Shown here: positions 25,492 through 32,835 of the stretch, in pieces | Layout of the letters: each line of letters starts with the position of its first letter | How positions within the stretch are numbered: the first letter of the stretch is position 1 | Assembly (NCBI GenBank): GCA_003023565.1 | Contig: PXSA01000035.1 | Span: forward strand, 9,101-54,536 | Length of the DNA: 45,436 nt | Direction of reading: 5' to 3' | Source: Halobacteriales archaeon QS_9_68_17 | GTDB taxonomy: Archaea; Halobacteriota; Halobacteria; Halobacteriales; Natronoarchaeaceae | Translations under genes and position numbers: made by a program | The notes under the pieces: generated by a model | Told to the model about the DNA's origin: nothing | What the model saw: only the letters and a program-made list of their open reading frames with translations | Database searches by the model: none

Positions 25492-25836
25492 GTGTTACGC
25501 GAATACGCCCACTCGGTCGCCGAGGCCGAGTGGCCCGACAGCCTCGCATCGGCTTCCGAACGCGCGTCCGCGGCCGCCGCGGACGCGTACGCCCGCTCGC
25601 CGCTCGCCACGCGCCGGCTGCCACCGGTGCCGAACGGCGTCGTCGCCGTCGCGCTCGTCGCCGTGCTGTTCGGCGCGGCCGCCGCGTCGGCCCTCGCCGT
25701 CGCCGTCGCGCTCGCGGTGTTGCCGGCCGTCCCCGCGCTGCAGGCGGTCGTCGTCGCGACGGGTGCCGCGAACGTCTTCGTCGGCCTGCCGCTGGTCGCG
25801 GTCAAGGCCGCCGAGGTCGTCGCGGAGCGGCTCTAG
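25492..25836 (+). CDS. Small membrane protein, unknown
   Basis: A 114-residue protein from a GTG at 25492: an N-terminal amphipathic segment (LREYAHSVAEAEWPDSLASA), then two membrane helices (about 49-75, GVVAVALVAVLFGAAAASALAV, and 80-105). It has no enzymatic motif. The 3' end overlaps the convergent enoyl-CoA hydratase gene by four bases. Such small Ala-rich membrane proteins are common in haloarchaea without an assigned role. Confidence 0.6.
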   Translation: MLREYAHSVAEAEWPDSLASASERASAAAADAYARSPLATRRLPPVPNGVVAVALVAVLFGAAAASALAVAVALAVLPAVPALQAVVVATGAANVFVGLPLVAVKAAEVVAERL

Positions 25837-26627
25837 CGGCCCTCGAACTCGGGGGACCGACCCTCCATGAACGCCTCCGCGCCCTCGCGGTGGTCGTGCG
25901 TCTCGAACACCGCGCCCTGGGCGTCGGCCTCGCACTCTATCGCCTCGCGGAGCGACCGGTCGAGACCGCGGTTGAGCTGCCGCTTCGACGTGCGGAGCGC
26001 GACGGTCGGGCCGGACGCTATCTCCTCGACCAGTTCCGCCGTTTCCGCTTTGAACTCGTCGTCCGGGTAGACGTGGTTCACGAGACCGATCGCCTCGGCC
26101 TTCGCGGCGGAGATGCGTTCGCCGGTGAACACGAGTTCCTTCGCGACGTTCTCGCCGACGATCCGGGGGAGGAGATACGACGTGCCGGAGTCGACGGCCA
26201 GTCCGACCTGCCGGAAGCCGAAGCTCATCGACGACGACTCGCTGGCGACCTGCAGGTCGCAGGCGATAGCGAGGTTCGCGCCCGCGCCGAAGGCCGCGCC
26301 GTCTATCTTCGCGACGGCGGGGAGCGGGCACTCCACGACGCGGGCGACGGCCCGACTCGTCTGCTCGATGACGAGGCGGACCTTCTCGTCGGTCGGGACA
26401 TCGCCGGAGAGCCCCTCGATCATCGAGTTGATGTCGCCGCCGGCGGAGAACGTCGACCCTTCGCCCTCGACGACGAGACAGCGCGCGTCGCCGTCCTCGA
26501 CCTCGTCGATGGCCGCTATCAGCTCGCTCGATATCTCGTGGGTGAGGGCGTTGCTGGTCCCCGGCTGGTCGAGCGTGATCGTCGCCACGTCGTCCTCGTG
26601 CGTGAGATGGACCGCCTCGTCGCTCAT
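25833..26627 (-). CDS. Enoyl-CoA hydratase/isomerase family protein
   Basis: A 264-residue crotonase-fold protein. The oxyanion-hole segments are FSAGGDINSM and KIDGAAFGAGANLAIACDL, followed by SSMSFGFRQVGLAVDSGTSYLLPRIVG and FTGERISAAKAEAIGLVNHV. The first catalytic Glu of classic hydratases is not obvious in FGFRQVGLAVDSG, where an Asp (VDSG) sits near the second acid position. Hydratase, isomerase or a thioester-related activity are therefore all possible. It overlaps the upstream acyl-CoA synthetase gene by four bases (ATGA), so the two form an operon acting on CoA-activated acids. Confidence 0.87.
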   Translation of the reverse strand: MSDEAVHLTHEDDVATITLDQPGTSNALTHEISSELIAAIDEVEDGDARCLVVEGEGSTFSAGGDINSMIEGLSGDVPTDEKVRLVIEQTSRAVARVVECPLPAVAKIDGAAFGAGANLAIACDLQVASESSSMSFGFRQVGLAVDSGTSYLLPRIVGENVAKELVFTGERISAAKAEAIGLVNHVYPDDEFKAETAELVEEIASGPTVALRTSKRQLNRGLDRSLREAIECEADAQGAVFETHDHREGAEAFMEGRSPEFEGR

Positions 26628-28231
26628 TCGTCGGCCTCTCGGAGTTCGAACTTCTGGACCTTGCCGGTGGTCGTGCGGGGCAGTTCCTCGACGAAGTCGA
26701 CCTGGCGGGGGTGCTTGTACTCCGCGAGGGTCGACAGGCAGTACTCCCTGATCTCGTCTTCGGTCACGTCCGCGTCGGGCGTCGGCACAACGTAAGCCTT
26801 CACGGTCTCGCCGCGGCGCTCGTCCGGGATCCCCACGACGGCGGCGTCGGCGACGGCCTCGTGTTCGAACAGCAACTCCTCGACCTCGCGCGGGTAGACG
26901 TTGTACCCGCCGGTGACGATCACGTGCTTCTCCCGGTCGATGACGTAGAAGAAGCCGTCCTCGTCGTGGTAGCCGATGTCGCCGGTGTGGAACCAGCGCT
27001 TGCCGTCGCGCTCGGTAAACGCCTCCTCGTTCGCCTCCGGCAGCCCGGAGTAGCCCTTCATCACGTTCGGGCCGGCGACGACGACCTCGCCGGTGATCTC
27101 GTCGAGGTCGACCGCCTCCTCGTCGACTGGCCCCGTCTCTATCGGCGGCACCTCCTCGAACCCCTCGTTATCGGACGCTGTCCGGTCGCTCGAGGCGCTT
27201 CGTGCCTCGGTGTCGACCACTCTCGAGTCGACGCCCGGCAGGGACTTGCCGATGCTGCCGACGCGCCGACCGGCTTCGGGGCTGTTGAAGTGGGTGACGG
27301 GGCTGGTCTCGGTGAGGCCGTACCCCTCGTAGACCGTCGCGTCGTACAGTTCCTCGAACCGGCGAAGCACCTCGACCGGGATACCGGAGCCGCCGACGCC
27401 GCAGAGCCGCAGCGACGAGAGGTCGAACTCCTCGGCGTCCGGCTGGTTGATGATGTCGTTGTACATCGCCGGTACACCTTGGAACAGCGATAGCCCCTCG
27501 GACTGGATGAGCCCCACCGCCTGCTCGGCGTCCCACGACGGCAGCGGGTAGTACGCGCCGCCGCTGAACAGCGTCGCGTTCATCACGACGGTCATCCCGT
27601 AGATGTGAAACAGCGGCAACACGCCCAGGCTCTTGTCGTCCGGGCGAATGCCGTCGGGCACCAGATCCGCGGCGACCTCCGCGTTCGACGTGAGGTTGTC
27701 GTGCGTTAGCTGGACCCCTTTCGGCTGTCCCGTCGTCCCACTGGTGTACGGCTGGACGGCGAGGTCGTCGTCCCCGCGGTCGACCACGTCGTGCGTCCCG
27801 TCGGCGAGGAACTCCTCGAACGGGGTCCCCGTCTCGGCCTCGCCGCCGACCGTGATCAGGTGTTTTACCGCCGTCTCGTCGCGAACCGCCTCGACGAACG
27901 GCGCGAGGTCCGCGAGCGCGACGACCGCCTTGGCCCCGCTGTCGCCGAGCAGGTGGCTGATCTCCCGCGACTTGTACTGCGGGTTCATCGGCACGACGAC
28001 GCCGCCGGCCCGGAGCGTGCCGTGGAACGCGGTGACGAACTGCGGCAGGTTCGGCAGGTACACGCCGACCGGGTCGTCGGGTTCGAGCCCGTGGTCCGCG
28101 AGCGCCTGCGCGAACTGCCCAGTCCGCCGCCAGAGCGCCCCGTAGGAGACGTCCGTCCCGTCGAACTGTACGGCCGTCCCCTCCGGCCGCTCGTCCGCTC
28201 CCGAGGCGACGTTCCTGACGAGATTTGTCAT
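26624..28231 (-). CDS. Long-chain or medium-chain acyl-CoA synthetase (class I adenylate-forming)
   Basis: A 535-residue AMP-forming ligase that activates a carboxylic acid to acyl-CoA. The motifs are PYTSGTTGQPKGV (P-loop), YEGYGLTETSP, WFHTGDIGYHDEDGFFYVIDREKHVIVTGGYNVYP, and the C-terminal catalytic Lys in ELPRTTTGKVQKFEL. A low-complexity insert (residues about 341-355, EARSASSDRTASDNE) splits VVDTE from GFEEVPPIETG. At DNA level it is a two-hairpin palindromic element that keeps the frame. A TTTTATAGCC box about 30 nt upstream of the ATG at 28231 is the likely promoter for this gene and the downstream hydratase gene. Confidence 0.92.
   Translation of the reverse strand: MTNLVRNVASGADERPEGTAVQFDGTDVSYGALWRRTGQFAQALADHGLEPDDPVGVYLPNLPQFVTAFHGTLRAGGVVVPMNPQYKSREISHLLGDSGAKAVVALADLAPFVEAVRDETAVKHLITVGGEAETGTPFEEFLADGTHDVVDRGDDDLAVQPYTSGTTGQPKGVQLTHDNLTSNAEVAADLVPDGIRPDDKSLGVLPLFHIYGMTVVMNATLFSGGAYYPLPSWDAEQAVGLIQSEGLSLFQGVPAMYNDIINQPDAEEFDLSSLRLCGVGGSGIPVEVLRRFEELYDATVYEGYGLTETSPVTHFNSPEAGRRVGSIGKSLPGVDSRVVDTEARSASSDRTASDNEGFEEVPPIETGPVDEEAVDLDEITGEVVVAGPNVMKGYSGLPEANEEAFTERDGKRWFHTGDIGYHDEDGFFYVIDREKHVIVTGGYNVYPREVEELLFEHEAVADAAVVGIPDERRGETVKAYVVPTPDADVTEDEIREYCLSTLAEYKHPRQVDFVEELPRTTTGKVQKFELREADE
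27166..27209 (-). repeat. Palindromic element inserted in frame in the acyl-CoA synthetase gene
   Basis: A 42-nt in-frame insert bounded by GAG codons. It carries hairpin CGGAC-GCT-GTCCG (27172-27184) and hairpin CGAGGCGC-TTC-GTGCCTCG (27191-27209), given in plus-strand orientation. The second has the same loop, stem length and flanks as the sir2 hairpin at 18614-18632, with base pairs exchanged in both stem strands. Confidence 0.78.
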
Positions 28232-28255
28232 AGTCCATCGTGAACATGAGGGGCA

Positions 28256-28269
28256 CGGCTATAAAACAT
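28256..28269 (-). promoter_or_regulatory. TATA box for the acyl-CoA synthetase operon
   Basis: On the minus strand TGTTTTATAGCC lies about 28-38 nt upstream of the ATG at 28231, a clear archaeal TATA element in the 171-bp divergent gap with the M29 peptidase gene. Confidence 0.6.
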
Positions 28270-28402
28270 TCCGCTCGTTGGGTGTTTCTGCCGCCGCCAC
28301 CGCTCGCGGCGGCGGATCGACGGGTCGCCGTGGTAGCGTCGCCCGACCCGACGCGGACCGTGGATCGCTGGAACTTACTGGCGTTCGCCCGTCGCCGGGC
28401 GT

Positions 28403-29399
28403 ATGGACGACCGAGTGCGCGAGCACGCCGACGTGCTCGTCGACTGGAGCGCGCGCATCGAGGAGGGCGACGACGTCGTGGTCGACGTCGGGCCGGACGC
28501 CCACGACCTCGCGGTCGCCGTCGCGGAGGAACTCGGCGACCGCGGCGCGAACGTCGTCACGCTGTATCGCTCGGACGAAGTGAGGCGGGCGTACCTCCGC
28601 GCACACGACGGCGACTTCGACGAGGACCCCGACCACGAACTCGCGCTGCTTGAGAACGCCGACGCCGTCCTCGCGCTCGGCGGCGGGCGAAAAACCGCCG
28701 CCACCGCGGACGTGCCGAGCGAGCGACGGCAGGCGAACCGGAAGGCGAAAGAGGGCGTCCGCGAGGCGTACATGGACGCGGACTGGGTATCGACGGTCCA
28801 CCCCACGCGGTCGCTGGCCCAGCAAGCGGGGATGGCGTTCGAGGAGTACCGCGACTTCGTTTACGACGCTGTGCTCCGCGACTGGGAGGAACTGGCCGAC
28901 GAGATGGCGAAGATGAAGGACGTCCTCGACGAGGGGAGCGAGCAGCGGCGAGGTGTTCACCGCGCCGTACGACACGGAGGGCACCGTCTACTTCGACGTG
29001 CCGATGACGCTACAGAGCGCGTCCGTCCGCGGGGTCCGCCTCACCTTCGAGAACGGCGGAGTCGTCGACTACAGCGCCGAGCAGGGCGAAGAGGTCGTCG
29101 GCGACGTCCTCGACACCGACGAGGGGGCGCGCCGACTGGGCGAACTCGGCATCGGCATGAACCGCGGCATCGACCGCGTCACCGACACCGTCCTCTTCGA
29201 CGAGAAGATGGGCGACACCGTTCACCTCGCGCTCGGCCGCGCCTACGACAGCAACCTGCCAGAGGGCGAGTCCGGCAACGACAGCGCCGTCCACGAGGAC
29301 ATGATCACCGACGTGAGCGGGGACTCCCGCCTCGAAGTCGACGGGGAAGTGGTCCAGCGCAGCGGGACGTTCCGGTGGGAAGACGGCTTCGAGGAGTAA
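28403..29399 (+). pseudogene. M29-family aminopeptidase (AmpS/AmpT-like), internal deletion with frameshift
   Basis: Frame 2 from ATG 28403 reads DDRVREHADVLVDWSARIEEGDDVVVDVG, LLENADAVLALGGGRKTAATADVP, DWVSTVHPTRSLAQQAGMAFEEYRDFVYDA and EMAKMKDVLDEGSE. At about 28943 it jumps to frame 3, GEVFTAPYDTEGTVYFDVPM, ELGIGMNRGIDRVTDTVLFDEKMGDTVHLALGRAY and SAVHEDMITDVS, with the stop at 29399. The roughly 30 residues usually between them are gone; in M29 enzymes I recall a beta-rich stretch ending NMPGGEV. Metal-ligand regions around GEVFTAP, HLALG and HEDMI remain. The normal enzyme is a metal-dependent leucyl-type aminopeptidase. A GGAACTTACTGG box (28370-28381) is a plausible promoter. Confidence 0.85.
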
Positions 29400-29440
29400 G
29401 ACCGCGGAGCGTGGCGCGACGCGCCGCGGAGTCGCGAGCC
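29364..29440 (+). repeat. Copy 1 of the M29-gene 3'-end repeat
   Basis: The last 36 nt of the M29 gene and about 40 nt of downstream sequence. The first 23 bp (29364-29386) are identical to 29526-29548, then the match continues imperfectly through CCGCGGAGCG and GTCGCGAGC. Copies are 162 bp apart. Confidence 0.8.
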
Positions 29441-29450
29441 TAACGAGCGC

Positions 29451-29476
29451 GGTCTTTTTCGCCCACGTTTTTGCGC
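29451..29476 (+). terminator. T-rich transcription stop for the M29 gene
   Basis: Two T runs, GTCTTTTTCG and ACGTTTTTGCG, begin about 50-70 nt after the stop codon at 29399. Archaeal termination typically occurs at T5 or longer runs. The spacing and the absence of other T runs nearby make this the likely 3' end. Confidence 0.5.
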
Positions 29477-29525
29477 CGAGCGGGCGCGAACGGAGAGCGC
29501 CCCCGAGGCGGAAAAAGGTGGTACT

Positions 29526-29618
29526 GGGACGTTCCGGTGGGAAGACGGGGTCGAGGGGGAAGGCCGCGGAGCGCAACCCGCCGCGGGATCGCGAGCGGTG
29601 AAACCGCGACCGCGAGCG
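29526..29618 (+). repeat. Copy 2 of the M29 3'-end repeat plus dispersed GC-rich element
   Basis: It begins with 23 bp identical to the M29 coding end, continues with CCGCGGAGCG (29564-29573), CGCGAGCGGTGA (29590-29601) and CGCGAGCG (29611-29618), and abuts the end of the YihY-type gene. The last three blocks match the in-frame insert at 17835-17879. The copy no longer encodes the stop codon in frame, so it is not functional coding sequence. Confidence 0.78.
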
Positions 29619-29619
29619 A

Positions 29620-30338
29620 CTACGCCGGCCTCGTCTTCGGACCCCGTCTGACGGCGTTCACCGCCGCGCCAAGCAGCACCACGATGCCGCCGAAGTAGAG
29701 CCACGTGACGAACAGCAGGACCGCGCCGATGACGCCGTACGCTCGGTAGCTCCCCGCGTTGGCGGCGTAGATACGGAGCCCGACCTGCAGGAGAACCCAC
29801 CCGACGGCGGCGACCACCGTTCCCGGAAGCACCTCCGCACGGCCACCAGCACCAGCGTGCCGAGGACGTTGACAAACGGTATCTGGAGGTTCAGTACCGA
29901 GAGCGCCGCGCCGGTCGCGACCACGAGAGCGACGGCGAGCGCGATGCCCACGATCACGACGATGCCGTCCCTAACCTGGTCGAGGAGGGAACTCTCGACG
30001 TCGTCCTCGTACACCTCGTCGAACGCCTTATCGAGGCCGCGAAAGAGTTTCAGGGCGCTCCAGCCCAGCCCGACGAACCCGACGACCGAGGCACCGGCCC
30101 GGCCGCTCGACCCGGTCAGGGCCTCGGTGACGAGTTCCTGTCCGGACGACGAGAGCTGCTGGTTGAGCACGTCCGCGACCCGGTCGGCCAGCGCCTCGCC
30201 GCCGACGAACGACGCCACCGCCAGCGCGACCAGGAGGAGCGGAACTACCGAGACGAACGCGTAGTAGGCGATCGCCGCCGCCAGATAGGTCAGGTTCCGG
30301 TCCCGCGCGAGGTCGATGACGGAGCGAGCGGTTGACAC
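29620..30338 (-). pseudogene. YihY/virulence-factor BrkB family membrane protein, internal deletion with frameshift
   Basis: From a GTG at 30338 the first frame has the family pattern LTYLAAAIAYYAFVSVVPLLLVALAV, VGFVGLGWSALKLFRGLDKAFDEVY and a helix ending FVNVLGTLVLVA. At about 29839 the frame changes to EVLPGTVVAAVGWVLLQVGLRIYAANAGSYRAYGVIGAVLLFVTWLYFGGIVVLLGAAVNAV, the conserved C-terminus, with the stop at 29620. Roughly 20-25 residues (a membrane helix and loop) appear to be missing. The normal protein has six helices and an uncertain transport or membrane role. It converges with the M29 gene across the repeat-rich 29.4-29.6 kb gap. Confidence 0.84.
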
Positions 30339-30387
30339 GTCCGCCCTACAACACCCAGAACCACGTTCGTTGGGTTCCGGGAGCCGG

Positions 30388-31365
30388 TCACCGCCACCAC
30401 TCGCTCCGGCGGTCGCCGCTGTCGGCGTCGCGGAAGGGGTCCGGCCAGTCCGACCCGTCGGTGAAGCCGAAGCCGTAGCCGAGCCAGTACCCCACGTGCC
30501 AGCCGACCGCGTCCGTGTTCACACCCGACACCGAGATCCGAAGCCGGTTGTAGCGTTCGAGTTCGCCGTCGTCGTCTACATCCACGCCGCCGCGCGTGCC
30601 ACAGGATCCGGTGCCGTCGTCGCAGGGCAACTCGTCGGTAAAGTCTATCACTACGTCCGCCATAGACCGGTTCCCGACGAGGCGGAACGACACGTTCTCC
30701 GGCACCGTCGCCTCGCCGCCGCGCTCGTAGTAGTCGAGCGCGTGCCGGACTTGCTTTCGCGCGCCGTCCGGGTCCGACGCGTTCGCGGCGTCGACGGCGA
30801 CCGTGAGCGTCGAGTCGTTCCAGGGGAGCGCGCGCTCGGTCGCGTCCGGCTCGGGAAGCGTCGCGAGCGACGACTCGTTGCCCATCACGTCCTGCGGTTC
30901 GTCGTCGTGGGTGAGTCCCAGAACGTGGCCGAACTCGTGTTTCACCACGAACGTCGTCGACTCGTTCGAGAGGTCCGACTGTATCTCCACGGTGAGCGGC
31001 GTATCGACGCGGTCGTCGGCCGACAGACGTGGCGCGCACCCGGCCGGCCCGCTGACGTCGCCACACTGCCCGACCTCCGGGACGAAATCGACGACGAGGT
31101 CGGGATCCCCCGCGTCGGGCCGGAGAACGAACTCCGCATCGTACGCCGCGTACCGGCTCCCGTTCGTCTCCCAGTAGTCGACCGCCTCGCGGACGAACGG
31201 AGCGTAGTTCCGGTCGTCGTCGCCGTCGATAGCGACGACTATCGGGTCGTCGCCCCACTGCTCGCCCGTCGTCGCACCCTCGTCTTCGAAGTCCGTAACC
31301 TCGCCGAGGCCCGCGACGCAACCGGCGAGAGCGATCAGCGCGGCGACGGCCAAAGCCCGATGCAT
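30388..31365 (-). CDS. Matrixin-like zinc metalloprotease lipoprotein
   Basis: A 325-residue protein from the ATG at 31365 (MHRALAVAALIALAGCVAG), with a hydrophobic signal and a lipobox ending in GC, so it is a predicted membrane-anchored lipoprotein. The metzincin zinc site is complete: VKHEFGHVLGLTHDDEPQDVMG, with three His ligands, catalytic Glu and the following Met-turn-like VMG. Cys pairs (GQCGDVSGPAGCAP and LPCDDGTGSCG) suggest disulfides. It would act as an extracellular endopeptidase. The upstream gap on this strand holds rnpB. Confidence 0.85.
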   Translation of the reverse strand: MHRALAVAALIALAGCVAGLGEVTDFEDEGATTGEQWGDDPIVVAIDGDDDRNYAPFVREAVDYWETNGSRYAAYDAEFVLRPDAGDPDLVVDFVPEVGQCGDVSGPAGCAPRLSADDRVDTPLTVEIQSDLSNESTTFVVKHEFGHVLGLTHDDEPQDVMGNESSLATLPEPDATERALPWNDSTLTVAVDAANASDPDGARKQVRHALDYYERGGEATVPENVSFRLVGNRSMADVVIDFTDELPCDDGTGSCGTRGGVDVDDDGELERYNRLRISVSGVNTDAVGWHVGYWLGYGFGFTDGSDWPDPFRDADSGDRRSEWWR

Positions 31366-31420
31366 CCGACAGGGTATAAAACGCTCTCCGATATGAACCT
31401 TGTCGCTTTCGGTCGGAAAA

Positions 31421-31727
31421 CTGGCAGAGAGGAGTAAGCCCCCTTCTGTTCGTTCCGGCATTCGGCTGAGCGTCCGCGCCGCGTCCGGGCTACCCCGTAG
31501 CGCGGACTTGCACCGGCGAGGTTTCGCCGTTCCATCGTTCCTCGACCGTCTGTCCTCGGCGGGTCAACTCCCCTCCCTCGCGGTCGGGTTCGCGCGCCCT
31601 CATCGGTCACCCGCCCGGACGGTGGGGGGACTTTCCTCGCGGGCGCGGGCCGCCCTGAGGCAGGCCCGCGTTGGACGAACGGGACGTCTCCGACCCGAAC
31701 GCCGCGGCAGCCGGACTCTCTCTACCG
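31421..31727 (-). ncRNA. rnpB: RNase P RNA (archaeal type A)
   Basis: On the minus strand the 5' conserved box GAGGAAAGTCCCCCCACC (about 31619-31636) and the 3' box ACAGAAGGGGGCTTA (about 31434-31448) form the P4 helix (CCCCC with GGGGG). GGTAGAGAG (about 31718-31726) pairs with CTCTCTGCC (31423-31431) as P1. GAACGGCGAAACCTCGCCGG resembles the P10-P12 region. It is the catalytic RNA for tRNA 5' maturation. A CTTAACG box (about 31749-31756) sits 25 nt upstream as TATA. At about 307 nt it is shorter than the haloarchaeal RNAs I recall (roughly 350-435), so a helix may be missing. The ends are estimated from P1. Confidence 0.88.
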
Positions 31728-32009
31728 GTCTCCTTTAGATCACTCCGGGCGTTAAGTGGATCGGTCGCCCCCGCGGAACCGCCGGGAAACACCACATTAC
31801 CTCTAGTAGGAGGCTGCTTCGCCGCCCGATTTCGGGTAACCTCCGCTTTCCAGTCCGTCTCCGATATCGACGCTTCGCCCTCTGCGTCGCGGCCCCGATC
31901 GCATCGGGAAATCCGAACGTTCTCGTTTCTGAGCCTCTGTCCGTCGAATTATGTCAGCTCTGACCGGTAGAAGGGAAGGGTTCAAGGTCGTCCTACTCCT
32001 TGTGCCCGT
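31728..32009. other. Divergent intergenic region between rnpB and the AMMECR1 gene
   Basis: It holds the rnpB promoter (CTTAACG on the minus strand near 31750). I see no ORF of coding character. Near 31800-31812 there is TCTAGTAGGAGGCTGC, and the AMMECR1 gene starts after GGTTCAAGGTCGTCC without a clear TATA box. Confidence 0.5.
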
Positions 32010-32612
32010 ATGTCTCAGGTACAGAGTATCGATCTATCGTATGAAGACGGCGCGCGAGCGGTCAAGCTGGCGCGGGAAGCCGTCGAATCGTACGTTCGCA
32101 ACGGACAACGCAAGCAGCCGGGCAGCATGCGTGACGCGTTCTACGCGCGCACCGGCGCGTTCATCCGTCTGGAGTCGACGCGAGGGCGAGGGAGTCTTCG
32201 GGGCTGTTCCGGCGGGTATCAGGGCGACGAACAACTGGGCCACGTCATCGTCGACTCGGCCATCCGCGCCGCGAGCGACGACTCCTGTAGCTCCGAGGTG
32301 ACCCCTGCCGAACTCTCGAACCTCACCGTCTCCGTCTTCGCCGTCCGCAACGTCGTGCTGACCGACGACCCCGTCGGCGACATGGAACTGGGCACGCACG
32401 GCGTCGCGGTCGACGCCGGCGGCGACAGCGGCTGGCTCTATCCTACCGTCCCCGTCGAGAACGACTGGTCCGAGTCCGAGTACCTCGCGCGCGTCTGCCG
32501 CAAGGCCGGCCTTCGGCCCGACGCGTGGCGGGACGACGACGTGATGGTCTCTCTTTTCGAGGGGCAGACCTTCCGGGAGCGCGACCCGGAAGGAAGCATC
32601 GAGGAACTGTAA
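32010..32612 (+). CDS. AMMECR1 domain protein
   Basis: A 200-residue protein with the AMMECR1 hallmark LRGCSGGYQ (the strictly conserved LRGCIG-type motif), then LGHVIVDSAIRAASDD, LSNLTVSVFAV and GSIEEL at the end. The archaeal family has about 200 residues, so length is normal. In archaea it is widespread with no proven activity; its fold and invariant Cys suggest an enzyme, and genes for MEMO-like and radical SAM proteins often accompany it elsewhere. The start is the ATG at 32010 (MSQVQSIDLSYEDG). Confidence 0.9.
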   Translation: MSQVQSIDLSYEDGARAVKLAREAVESYVRNGQRKQPGSMRDAFYARTGAFIRLESTRGRGSLRGCSGGYQGDEQLGHVIVDSAIRAASDDSCSSEVTPAELSNLTVSVFAVRNVVLTDDPVGDMELGTHGVAVDAGGDSGWLYPTVPVENDWSESEYLARVCRKAGLRPDAWRDDDVMVSLFEGQTFRERDPEGSIEEL

Positions 32613-32835
32613 CGCGACCTTTCTTCGTCGGGTCCGCCCGCTTCGCTCGCGCACCCCTCCTCGAAGAAACGTCGACCAGAGAAGCCCGCGAACGCCGACG
32701 GCGCTCGCGGTGAACCGCGTTCGCTGCACGCGGACGCTTTCCCATCGAACGAGTTTCCCGACGGCCCGCCCTCCCCCGAGTCGCGCGGCTCGTCGGGTCC
32801 GCTCCTCGCCGCGCTCCCGGCCGCTTGCCGTTCCT
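32613..32835. repeat. Intergenic GC-rich palindromes between the AMMECR1 and nicotinate phosphoribosyltransferase genes
   Basis: The 223-bp convergent gap has no ORF of its own. It contains the perfect palindrome CGCGGT-GA-ACCGCG (32706-32719) and CGCTTCGCTCGCG-like sequence (32640-32651), similar in style to the GCGAGCGGTGA core elsewhere in the window. T runs for termination are weak (CTTTCTTCG near 32620). Confidence 0.55.

Noticed and set aside
31335-31738. Short ORFs across rnpB on both strands
   Set aside because: The conserved RNase P RNA boxes and pairing P1 and P4 strands explain the sequence; the ORFs have no coding character.
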